Below are positions 36,520-46,619 of a DNA stretch of 64,000 nucleotides, one piece after another; within the stretch, counting starts at the first letter, position 1; each line of letters begins with the position of its first letter. The stretch is from Ceratopteris richardii. Lineage: Eukaryota; Streptophyta; Polypodiopsida; Polypodiales; Pteridaceae. The stretch is taken from contig CM035432.1 of the NCBI GenBank assembly GCA_020310875.1, forward strand, positions 98,706,512-98,770,511, read 5' to 3'. The translations under genes and the position numbers were made by a program. The notes beneath the pieces were generated by a model, which was given only the letters and a program-made list of their open reading frames with translations, had not been told where the DNA came from and ran no database searches.

Positions 36520-39500
36520 GGCCATTGCTAAAAGCAATGATGTATTCTGTATGTTGGTTTTTGAGGACAAATTGGATGTTAGCAATTACCCATTATGTGC
36601 ATATATGATGCATCATGTATTGGTAGCAAAAGGATTGTAGAATATTTTATAGGGTGGTTAAAAACAACCTACTACACCTACAAATATAGTTATTGAAGGT
36701 GATGTAGATGGTGTTGAAGATGATGATCTTCAAATTCTTGTTCGTGCTACGACTCGTATTGCACCTACTACAAAGAAACTTCATTGGGATAGAAAAATAC
36801 TAAGGCATATGCCATCCTAATGAAGTTTCTTACATCTATCAAACATGCCATTCTCCCTCATACTCGTTCTTGAAAAACAACAAAGGATGCTACACTTTGT
36901 ATCAGGCAAGAAACGAGGCTCAAGTTGCTTAGCTCTGAGAAGATTTCGAGAGTGAGCATATGAATGAAGGAGATTCTATGGATATTTTCTTGACAATGAT
37001 CAAAAATTTGAAAGAGTAGTTGATTTTTACAGATGAATTTGTCCAAATAGTTCACTTATGCAAACCGTTCTTAATGGTCTTCTGAATTCATATCAAAATT
37101 TTCTTTCTTATATTTAAATGATGATGAAAGGCAATCCGAATTCCTTAACATTTGAGGAGTTAGTCTCTGTTTTTTTGCAAGAAGATCATTCTAGGCAGAA
37201 CACATCCATTATGCATGCAGCAGATCAAGCTTTCTTAGCTAGTTAGAAGGGCAAGGGTAAATGGAACTCATCTACTAGTATGCAAAAACTTGATAATTTT
37301 AGAAGAAAGGAGAAAAGCGAGAATAGTTTTGCAAATACTATAAATGAAATGATCATGTCATAAAGATTTGTCCAAAACTAGCTGCAAAAGAAGTAAAGGA
37401 AAAAGAGGCTAGAATGGTTGTTGCAGAGGCCTCTACACCTTAAAACAAAGTCTATAAATCTTGTGTAGAATTAAGAATGGGTATTTACTACTGCTTGTAG
37501 CTATGAACCATCTTCTCATGAGCAATGCATGTCTGTAGTAGACTCAAATGTTTGGTACTTTGATAATGGAGAAACCAAACATATTATCATGCAATGTAGT
37601 TTCTTCAGTTCACTTGAGCTTTCCCCCATAGGGAATATTGTCACATGCGCTAACAACTCCTCTTATCTTGTAGTGGGAGTTGGTAAGATCATTCTAACTA
37701 CTACTGATGGTAGTTATTTCACATTGCTAGATCCTTTATTTGTGCCAAGGATCAAGAAAATATGTTTTCAGTATCAGCATTAGCAAAGATTGGCTTGGTT
37801 GTCAAATTGGTTGATTACATGAGTATAGTTCATGATCTTTCAAATGGAAATGTCATTATTGCTTCTCGCATTTTATATCATGGGTTGTATAAGCTCATAA
37901 ACTATGCAAAATCTATCAATGATTCATCATGTGTAGCTCAAGATTCTCATGCTCTCTTAGCTCCAAACCTTTGCCATGCACACTTTGGTCATTTGAATTT
38001 TGCTACTCTACTTTGACTGCATAAATCGAAAATGGTGTCCTCTCTGCCCAAATTTGAGGCACCTATTAAACATGTTTGTGAAGGCTTTATTTTGGGAAAA
38101 ATGCAATGTTCCTCCTTCCCAAAAGACAGTTCAGTTAGAGCTACTTAGAAATTGTAGCTTTTCAATAGTGATGTTTATGGTCCTATGCAGACACCTTCTT
38201 TTGGGAACTACCTTTAGTTCATGACTTTTATTGATGATTTATTTAGGCATGCATGGTTGTATCCACTAAAATCAAATTCTAAAGTTTTTATGTGCTTCAA
38301 ATAGTTTCTAGTTTTGGGTGAAAATATATTAGCATGTAGAATGGGCACCCTTCGTTCCGATCAAGGGAGGAAATACATATCTTCTAATTTTAATGCATTT
38401 TTCACTAAATGTCGGATAAAACATCAGTGTACAGTTCCATCTAGACCTCAATACAATGGATTTGCTAAAATAAAGAATAGGTATCTCATGGAGATGGTGA
38501 AGTGTATGATCAAAAGTCAGACTTTACCACACAACTTCTGCTTTGAGACTGTTATGTGAGCAACATATGTACTTAATAGGTTCCCCACCAAAGCACTATA
38601 ATCTTCTATCACTTCATATGAGGCTTGGCATGGTCACAAGCCATCTCTTGCTCCTCTGCATGTCTTTGGTTGTTTGGCATATGCATTAGTGCTTGAAAAA
38701 CAACATAGGAAATTGGATGATAAAGTAGTGAGATGTACTTTTGTCGGGTACAATTCTAAAAGCAAAGGCGATCATCTGTATCATCCACAAACTAAACACA
38801 TTTTGGTTAACAGTGATGTTGTTTTTGTGGAAGATGCAATTCAGCCATTACTTTCATGTACTAAGGAGACATCAATTAGCTCCAAAGATGTGTATGATAC
38901 TTTGTTGCCTTTTTTTACAGGTGGACAGTCAAGTGCTCATCCAAATGAGGTGATTTCTTAGGCTTTATAGGTTTCACATGATGATGCAGATCATTCATTT
39001 CTGATGCAGATTTACATGGTGCACTTGTTGATGAGAGGCCTCATATAGAGGGGGTAAAAACTATGCCTAAATGGCTGGTGTAGACATTGCAAGATACCAA
39101 ATTAGATTGCTTCTTTTGCATTAGATTTTTATGCAATTTCTGCCTCTAGTCTTTGTGATGAGAATGTGCATGTTTCTTTTGATGAAGCACAAAATTTAGA
39201 AAATTAGATGGCTACTATGCAATCAAAGTATGATGCTATAATGAAGAATGGTACTTTTTCTTTATGTAATTTGCTTCTAGTCAAAAAGGCTATTGGCAGT
39301 AAATGGGCATACAAACTCAAGCATAAGCCTGATCAAATAGTTGACAAGTGTAAGGCTTTTTGCAAAAAGTTATGCTCAAGAGAGAGGCATTGATTTTGAT
39401 GAGACCTTTGCACCCACTTTGCATCTCATCATGGTTAGAATGTACATCAATTGGACATTAAAACTGCATTTCTGAATGGTGAATTACATGAATAAGGTAT

Positions 39501-40660
39501 GTATTTAAGCCCTATGGTCTTGTCTAGAAAGGGCATGAAAATAAAGTGTGCATGTTGAAAAAGACATTATATGGTTTGAAGCAAGCACCATGTGCTTGGT
39601 ATGAGAAGATGCATGCCTACTTGATTGCACATGGTTTTGAGAATAGTCCAATTGAGAGCACCTTATATATTAAGTATGCAAATGATGTGATTCTAATCAT
39701 TGTTGCCTATGTTGATGAAATGTTACTCATTGGTCTTAATGAGAAATATATTTCTAATTTTAAGGCTAATTTGCATGCCTCTTTTGAGATGTCAAATTTT
39801 GTCTATTTGCATCATTTTTTGGGCATTCAATTTATGCAAGCTGATGGGGTAATAGCTTTGTGTGAAACAAAATATATTGATAGATTATTGCAGCATTTTG
39901 GCCTTGAAGACTACAAACCTATTGCCACTCCTATGGAAATAGGTTTACCATTGAGTCTTCATGATGTTGAAGATAGATTTGATGTTGTTCTCTATCAGCA
40001 GGCTGTTGGATGCTTAATTTACTTATGCATAATTCGTCCTCATATTCAGTCTACATTCTCTCAAATGAGCAGGTTTATGCATTGCCCAAGCATGAAGCAT
40101 TGGAAATTAGCTAAGTGCATCTTACGCTACTTGAGTGGTACTCGGCTACTTGGATAATTTTTTCCCAAGAGGGGATCACTACTGCCAGATTTACATGTTA
40201 TTTCTGACTTTGACTAGGGTAGTTATTATGAAACTCGTGTGTCCACTAATGGTTTTTGTTTCATGCTTGGTAGCTCATGCATATCTTGGTTGAGTAGAAG
40301 CAACCTACAATGGCCACTTCTAGTTGTGAGGCTAAGTACACGAAAGCTTTCACAATGACTATTGAGTGGTTGTGGCTCAGACATCTTTTGCCTAATTTGC
40401 ATGTTGGTCAATCTTCTACAACCACCATCTTCATTGACACTGAGTGCACATTGGAAGTTGTGAGGAACCCTATGTTCCATGCTCGCACAAAGCACATTGC
40501 GATGCATAATAATTATGTCACAGAGAGGTTCTCTGCTAGGGAGATCCGTTTGACATATGTGCCCAAATAGGATAACATTTCATATCTTTTCACAAGGGCT
40601 CTACCTTAGGAGAAGTATGAAGCTTTTCAACAAGCTTTGGGCTTACTTCCTTTTGTGGAT
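36520..40660 (+). pseudogene. copia family B gag-pol remnant (B4)
   Basis: Gag lies at about 36520-37480 (start codon lost, ATT in place of ATG). The protease site near 37545-37590 is WYFDNGETKHI, with Asp-Ser-Gly changed to Asp-Asn-Gly. Integrase lies at about 37960-38700, including TLRSDQGRKY at 38350. RT lies at 39200-40000 with the catalytic box YVDEM at about 39708-39722 (second Asp to Glu). RNase H lies at about 40200-40570 with SSCEAKY. A 203-codon open stretch (39546-40157) covers the RT second half. Both protease and RT sites are damaged. Confidence 0.85.
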
Positions 40661-40733
40661 TGATCTCTTTCCACATAGTTTGGCACTTCCTTATACATAA
40701 GTGATAGCTTCTTGTTCACCACAATCAAGTGAA

Positions 40734-40791
40734 TGTACAAAAGAGCGTTAACCCATTAGGGTTATAGGTGTATATAGAAGCCGGGGGGAGA
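40734..40791 (-). repeat. family B LTR fragment (B5 left end)
   Basis: This 58-bp piece matches 44787-44846 of the B5 5' LTR almost exactly, including 'gagcgttaacccattagggt'. It is joined on one side to protease-region sequence and on the other to B4. Only the middle of the LTR is present. Confidence 0.8.
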
Positions 40792-40792
40792 A

Positions 40793-41371
40793 TCTTGAAG
40801 TGCACATGCTGAATCATTCATAGATTTTGCATAGTCTATGATCTTATACAAGCCATGATATAAAATCGATAAGCAATAATAACATTTCCATTTGAGATAT
40901 CATGATCTTTAGATCTCTCATCAACAAATCCAAGCCAATCTTGGATAATGATGAAAACTCACAATAGAGTTTTCTTGATCCTTGGTACATATAAAGCATT
41001 TGACAATGTAAAAGAACTACCATCAGTAGTATTCACAATGATCTTACCAACTCCCATTATAGGATAAGATGAGTTGTTAGTGCATGTCATAAGTACCAAA
41101 CACCTAAGTCAACTCCAAATGTATAGTGCTCATGAGAAGAAATACAAGCCTCATTTCTTGCTTGTTATAAAGTGGTAAGTGTTTCCCAAGCATCCTTTTC
41201 TATTTTGCATGAGTGAGTGTGGGGGATAGTGGCATGTTTAATAGACAAAGCTATCAATGCATGTGCCTTAGCATCTCCTTCATCCCAAAGAAGTTGCTCT
41301 AGAGTAGGTGCAACAAGAACCACAACACAAAAAGGAACTTGAAGATCTCCTCTTTGATGCCATCTGCATGA
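40793..41371 (-). repeat. duplicated gag-protease block, copy 1 of B5
   Basis: Near-identical to 43313-43896. On the minus strand it covers the end of the gag first third and the protease region. Between the two, a region of gag is deleted equally in both copies, so the duplication followed that deletion. Confidence 0.85.
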
Positions 41372-43341
41372 GCCCCAAATCTAGCATCTCAAAAGAGGCA
41401 TGTAGATCAGCCTTAAATTCAATAATATGATTCTCATTAGGATGATTGAGTAGCGTGTCATCAATGTACACAAAAATGACAATAAGTACATCATCTGCAT
41501 GCTTAACATATAAGGTGCTCTCAATTGGACTTTTCTCAAAACCATGTGCAATCAAGTAGGCATATATTGTATCACACCAAGCACATCGTGCTTGCATCAA
41601 ACAATATAATGCGTTTCTCAACCTGCACACTTTGTTTTCATACATTTGTACACAAAACCATGGGGCTGAAATACATACAATTCTTCATATAAGTCACCAC
41701 TCAAAAATGCATTTTTAATATCCAATTGATGAACATTCCAACCATGATGAAATATTTGCAAGTGCACAAATGTTGTGCATGGTGGTCATTTGGCAAGTGG
41801 GTGCAAAGTTCTCATCAAAATCAATGCCTCTCTATTGAGCATAACCTATTGCAACAAGCCTAGCCTTATACTTCTCGATTATTCCATCAAGCTTATGTTT
41901 TAGCTTGTATACCCATTTAGTGTGAATAGCCTCTTTTCCTGGTGGCAATTCACATAAAGACCAAGTACCATTCTTCATAATAACATTAAATTATGATTGC
42001 GTAACAACCATCCGATTTTTTGAATTTTGTGTTTCATCAAAAGAAGCAGGCTCACTCTCATTAGAAAGACTAGAGATGGCGATTGCATAGAAATTTGATG
42101 CAAACAAAGCACTATGAGAGCATGAATGAGTATGATATGATAGAGGTGCATCTAATTTACTATCTTCCAAAGTCCCTGCTATCCATTTAGGCATATTTTT
42201 TCCTCCTTTATATCAGCCCTCTCATCAACAAGTACATCATGTAAATCTACATCAGAAATGGAATGATTTGGATCATCATGTGGAACTTGTGAAAGAATAG
42301 AGGTAACCTCATTTGGACAAGCACTTGACTTTCCACCTATAAAAAGAGGCAAGAAAGTGTAATACAAATATCTAGATCTAATTGAAGTCTCCTTGGCACA
42401 TGAAAGTAATGGCTGAATTGCATCTTCCACAAAAACATCATCACGGCTAACTAAAATTTGTTTAGTATGTGGATGGTACAGAGAATAGACTTTGATTTCA
42501 GTAGTATACCCAACAAAAATACATTTTAGTGCTTTATAATGAAATCCTGATTTGTTGTTTAGGCACTAAAGAATATGCCAGAGAACCAAAAACACACAAA
42601 TGAGCAATATATGGCTTGCAACCATGCCAAGCTTTATATTATGGAGTGATGGATTGGAGTGCTTTTGTGGGACACATGTTAAGTACATATGTTGCACACA
42701 TAACTGCCTCAAGCTAGAAGCTATGTGGTAAAGCTTGATTTTTGACCATATGCCCCACCATCTGCATGAGAGACCTATTTTTTCTTTCAACTCCGTTTTG
42801 TTGAGGTTTATCTGGCATTGTACACTGATGTTTTATCCCACACTCAGTCAGAAATGCATTTAAATCAAAGTACATGTATCCAATCCCCTTGATGAGAACA
42901 GAGGCTGTCCAATTTAGATGCTGATAGATTTTTGGCCATAAGCAGAAACTCTTTGAAGCACCTAAACACTTGGGAATTTTCTTTCAATGGAGACATGCAT
43001 GCATGGTCAGAGAAATCATCAATAAAAGTCATGAAGTAAAGCTAGTTCCCAAAAGAAGGTGTCTACATAGAACCACGGACGTCACCATGTAGCTAACAAA
43101 GCTATAATTTATGAGCAGCTCGAACTTAACCTTCCTCTGGGGAGGATAAATGTTGCATGTTTTTCCAAAATATAGCCTTCATAGGCACGTTTACAAGGTG
43201 CCTCAAGTTTGGGTAGAGAGGATACCATTTCATAATTTTGCTAGCATAGCAAACTAGCGAAATCCGGATGACCAAAGCTTGCATGCCAAAGCTTTTCATA
43301 TGAGATAGCTTGAGAATCTTGAAGTGCACATGCTGAATCAT
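41280..43341 (-). pseudogene. copia B5 integrase-RT remnant
   Basis: Pre-integrase and integrase run from about 43341 to 42560, with LWHASFGHPDFAS-like residues and HGCKPYIAHLC. The linker is at 42430-41990. RT spans about 41980-41375 with LKAYALVAIG-like decay and a catalytic YIDDT at about 41455-41469. Near 41371 RT codes for ...FEMLDLGLMQ and then continues as gag, giving a 121-codon chimeric frame 41280-41645. RNase H is absent. It is non-functional. Confidence 0.8.
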
Positions 43342-44060
43342 TCATAGATTTTGCATAGTCTATGATCCTATACAAGCCATGATATAAAATCGATAAGCAA
43401 TAATAACATTGCCATTTGAGATATCATGATCTTTAGATCTCTCATCAACAAATCCAAGCCAATCTTGGATAATGATGAAAACTCACAATAGAGTTTTCTT
43501 GATCCTTGATACATATAAAGCATTTGACAATGTAAAAGAACTACCATCAGTAGTATTCACAATGATCTTACCAACTCCCATTATAGGATAAGATGATTTG
43601 TTAGTGCATGTCATAAGTACCAAACATCTAAGTCAACTCCAAATGTACAGTGCTCATGAGAAGAAATACAAGCCTCATTTCTTGCTTGTTATAAAGTGGT
43701 AAGTGTATCCCAAGCATCCTTTTCTATTTTGCATGAGTGAGTGTGGGGGATAGTGGCATGTTTAATAGACAAAGCTATCAATGCATGTGCCTTAGCATCT
43801 CCTTCATCCCAAAGAAGTTGCTCTAGAGTAGGTGCAACAAGAACCACAACACAAAAGGAACTTGAAGATCATCGTCTTTGATGCCATCTGCATGAGCTTC
43901 AATCACTATATTTGCAGGTGCAGTATGAGGTTTTCTAACACCCTGCACAATATCCACATTCCCAATTTTGCTACCATTACATGACCTATCTTCAACAACC
44001 ACCATACGAAGTACATCATTGCTTTTAGCCATCACCACTCGTTGAATAGCCTGATGCAAA
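43313..44060 (-). pseudogene. copia B5 gag and protease region
   Basis: Gag start (MAKSNDVLRMVVVEDRSC) is near 44030, followed by GVRKPHTAPANIVIEAHADG and DDDLQVPFVLW. Much of gag is deleted, and the sequence runs into protease-region codons matching B2 28000-28290. The left part is the second copy of the duplicated block. Confidence 0.75.
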
Positions 44061-44219
44061 AAAGTTAATTGTATCTCGAAAAGTTGAATAGAACTATCAT
44101 GTTGAGCTTTGCTAAACCTTTGGGAGTGTTTGAGGAGCTTGTACTAGCGAGCTAAAACCTGTATATATGTTTGGCACAAAAGGACGAAATAGCTTGCATA
44201 GGCATTGAGATAGTGCATT

Positions 44220-44715
44220 TGGAGGCTGAAATAAACTTGCAGTCAAGATTTTGATGCCACAAAGCAAAGCTGTTTTGAACTCCCAATCACCTTGAGTATG
44301 CTCTGCATATCTCGTGTGATTCTAAGATTGTGAATGGAGGGGTGTTGAAGAAGCTTTTCATCTGAGATAGCGTGAGAATCTTGAAGTGCACATGCTGAAT
44401 CATTCATAGATTTTGCATGGTCTATGATCTTATACAAGCCATGATATAAAATCGATAAGCAATAATAACATCGCCATTTGAGATATCATGATCTTTACAT
44501 CTCTCATCAACAAATCCAAGCCAATCTTGATAATGATGAAAACTCACAATAGAGTTTTCTTGATCCCTCGTACATACAAAGCATTTGGAGGCTGAAATAA
44601 ACTTGTAGTCAAGATTTTGGTGCCACAAAGCAAAGCTATTTTGAACTCCCAATCACCTTGAGTATGCTCTGCATATCTTGTGTGATTCTAAGATTGTGAA
44701 TGGAGGGGTGTTGAA
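44220..44715 (-). repeat. leader segment duplicated around a protease-region patch
   Basis: About 130 bp at 44220-44350 recur at 44586-44715 (offset 366). Between them, 44370-44577 is a third copy of the 5' part of the 40793/43313 block. The result is leader - protease patch - leader. Confidence 0.85.
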
Positions 44716-44739
44716 GAAGATTTGGATGAAGGGAGGGGT

Positions 44740-44931
44740 GTTGAAGAAGAAGAAGAAGCTTGGAGCACAAGAGGACAGTGAAGTGTAATCAAGTGAATGT
44801 ACAAAAGAGCGTTAACCCATTAGGGTTATAGGTGTATATAGAAGCCGGGGGGAAAACCTACTAAAGAGGGAAAAGAATTCTCTGGCGGTCCGAAGTGTGT
44901 TCACAAACATCGCTACCAAAAAATATCAGCG
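44740..44931 (-). repeat. family B 5' LTR (B5)
   Basis: The minus strand begins near CGCTGATATTTTTTGGTAG (TGTT changed to CGCT), contains GTGAACACACTTCGGACC and 'ctatatacacctataaccct', and ends near GCTCCAAGCTTCTTC. The primer site has been lost. Confidence 0.75.
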
Positions 44932-45176
44932 CCAATTATCCACATAAACCAATCTGCATACACCGCGTGAAATCTGGATTTGAGTGAATCGGAATCGGTG
45001 TTCTTGTGAAGTTCCATAATTTGACTTTCGATCACTATTGCAGGACTGTATGGATCATACATTATTCTGCACACATGGTTAGTTTTTCTTTTCTTTTTGT
45101 TTTTTTTTTTTTAAATCAGCTTTGCGTTGCGACTTTGATTGTGCAGGATTAGCAGATTTTCCGCTTACTAGTAGAT
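44932..45176 (+). other. unassigned DNA with possible host exon remnants
   Basis: It contains two splice-like arrangements: an exon-sized piece bounded by 'attgcag' (ends 45043) and 'gttagt' (from 45078), and a following acceptor 'gattgtgcag' (ends 45148). Joined, they give one open frame ending at TGA 45176. The evidence is thin, with no recognised protein. Confidence 0.25.
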
Positions 45177-45322
45177 GAGCTCCATTTACCTTTGCCCTTC
45201 TGACTGGCTAAGAGAGCTTGATCTACGACACACATAATTGACCTGTTTTGCTTGGAATGATCTCCCTACAACAAAAGAGAGACTAACTCCTCAAATGTTA
45301 AGGCATTTGGATTGCCTTTCAT
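45177..45322 (-). pseudogene. family B gag fragment (minus)
   Basis: The minus strand has the family B gag stretch with NPNALTFEEL-like codons (compare plus-strand 37130-37260). It is an isolated relic. Confidence 0.65.
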
Positions 45323-45522
45323 CGTGGATCGAATAATAGACCCACCTCCCAGGCATCGTGAGCTTCTACCGAGTACTCATTCTTGCCTATACGGGTGCCA
45401 GGAGCCCTCTCCATGCCATCCTGGTGCCGTGTCGACAGAAGTTTGGATGTGAAGAGTGATGAGGTAGAGGAGGAAATCGTGCATGAGCTGGGCATGAGTG
45501 GCCTGCTTACATTGGTGCAAAC

Positions 45523-45635
45523 GATGCTTCTAATAGTGATGTAGAAATAAGAAGCTCAGATTCATAAGGAAATGATAGTCGATGCTTCTAATAGTGATGT
45601 AGAAATAAGAAGCTCAGATTCATAAGGAAATGATA
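45523..45635. repeat. perfect 58-bp tandem duplication
   Basis: The 58-bp unit starting 'gatgcttctaatagtg' at 45523 repeats at 45581 with no mismatch over 55 bp, so the duplication is recent. Nearby, 'gtgtgcgcgcgtgaa' also occurs twice (about 45685 and 45724). Confidence 0.9.
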
Positions 45636-45956
45636 TGAAACTGAGAGAGAAGAATTGGGAGCTATGTTTGTTTGTTCATAAGGGGGTGTGCGCGCGTGAA
45701 ATGGATCATAAATGCAAAAACGGTGTGTGCGCGCGTGAAGAAAAGACGGTGAAAAAAACATGCATGCTTTCAAGAAACATACGATCATGCGCTTAATCGT
45801 GTGTGCTAACATTGTAAAGCATGTGGTATGTATTATGAGGCTTACATGTGATCAGATTGGTTGTGGTTGTGAATGCTCCTTTTCCTTTCGTCACTCGCCG
45901 TTTTCGTTGCCCAAAGTCAAAACCATGTACAAATTGGACACTAAAACGCAGAGAAA

Positions 45957-46040
45957 TGGGGTGAGAGAGGCTCGAACTCTCGACCTCAGGATTTCTCAGA
46001 GCTATGAGACCTACGCGCTAGCCAACTGCGCCACCACCCC
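45957..46040 (-). tRNA. trnM-CAT: elongator tRNA-Met (CAT) with 10-nt intron
   Basis: The minus strand folds as a full cloverleaf: acceptor GGGGTGG pairing with TCACCCC, D stem GCGC/GCGC, anticodon loop CTCAT-A with anticodon CAT, T arm GAGAG-TTCGAGC-CTCTC and discriminator A. A 10-nt insert (GCTCTGAGAA) follows the base after the anticodon, as expected for plant elongator tRNA-Met genes, which normally carry an intron there. Removing it leaves 74 nt. A and B boxes are intact. It is the only clear host gene in the window and probably active. Confidence 0.95.
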
Positions 46041-46619
46041 TGGATGGGTGGATCGCCTGAGCCGCGCTATATGTCACTATATTCACCCAGAAGCTTTCAT
46101 GCTCTCTAGCGACCATGACCGAAAGCCATAGTTTTGAATCACATATCCCTCATGATGATGGGTAATGTCAACACAAACTGCGATTGGAGAATACCCATAG
46201 TTTTGGTTGGATTTAGTGCCGGAAGTACAAGACATACCTAGCACTGTCATAAAAGATGTATGTTAGAGAGGTTCCTCATAGTTCATGGACTGAGAGGTCA
46301 AAATATAAAGAAAAAACTATGCAAGAGATACTCGGGATGCTAATCGATGTGATAAATTTCCATTCTTCAATTTGGAAGATCTTTATGCTTTCTGCTTCAT
46401 GTACGGGGAGTAGAGATTTCTCATAATTTTGGCGAATCAAATATGTGAAAAATCGTGCTCAGTAAAGCTAAATATGTATCAAGGAGGATAATTATTATCC
46501 ATACTTTCCAACATCTACTACAATGATCAGCATAACATCATCCAAAGGTAGCGTACCAAGTTTCACATTCATCAATGGAATGGTACTGGTCAGTATTGAA
46601 ACCTTAACATGTTCACTAT
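46041..46619. other. unassigned DNA beside the tRNA gene
   Basis: No gene or element recognised. It may be unique host sequence between the tRNA and the copia D LTR. Confidence 0.4.

Larger units (their letters stand above)
35931..40733 (+). mobile_element. Ty1/copia family B, copy B4
   Basis: It has a 5' LTR, primer site, leader, gag, protease, integrase, RT and RNase H in normal order. It breaks at about 40733 before the polypurine tract, where the inverted copy B5 begins. No 3' LTR of its own is present. Confidence 0.85.
40734..44931 (-). mobile_element. Ty1/copia family B, rearranged copy B5 (minus)
   Basis: Reading leftwards from 44931: LTR, leader, a protease-region patch, leader again, gag, protease region, integrase, RT, then gag and protease region once more, then an LTR fragment. 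Blocks 40793-41371 and 43313-43896 are near-identical, and a shorter third copy lies at 44377-44577. Blocks 44220-44350 and 44586-44715 are copies of one leader segment. It lies tail-to-tail with B4. Confidence 0.85.
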
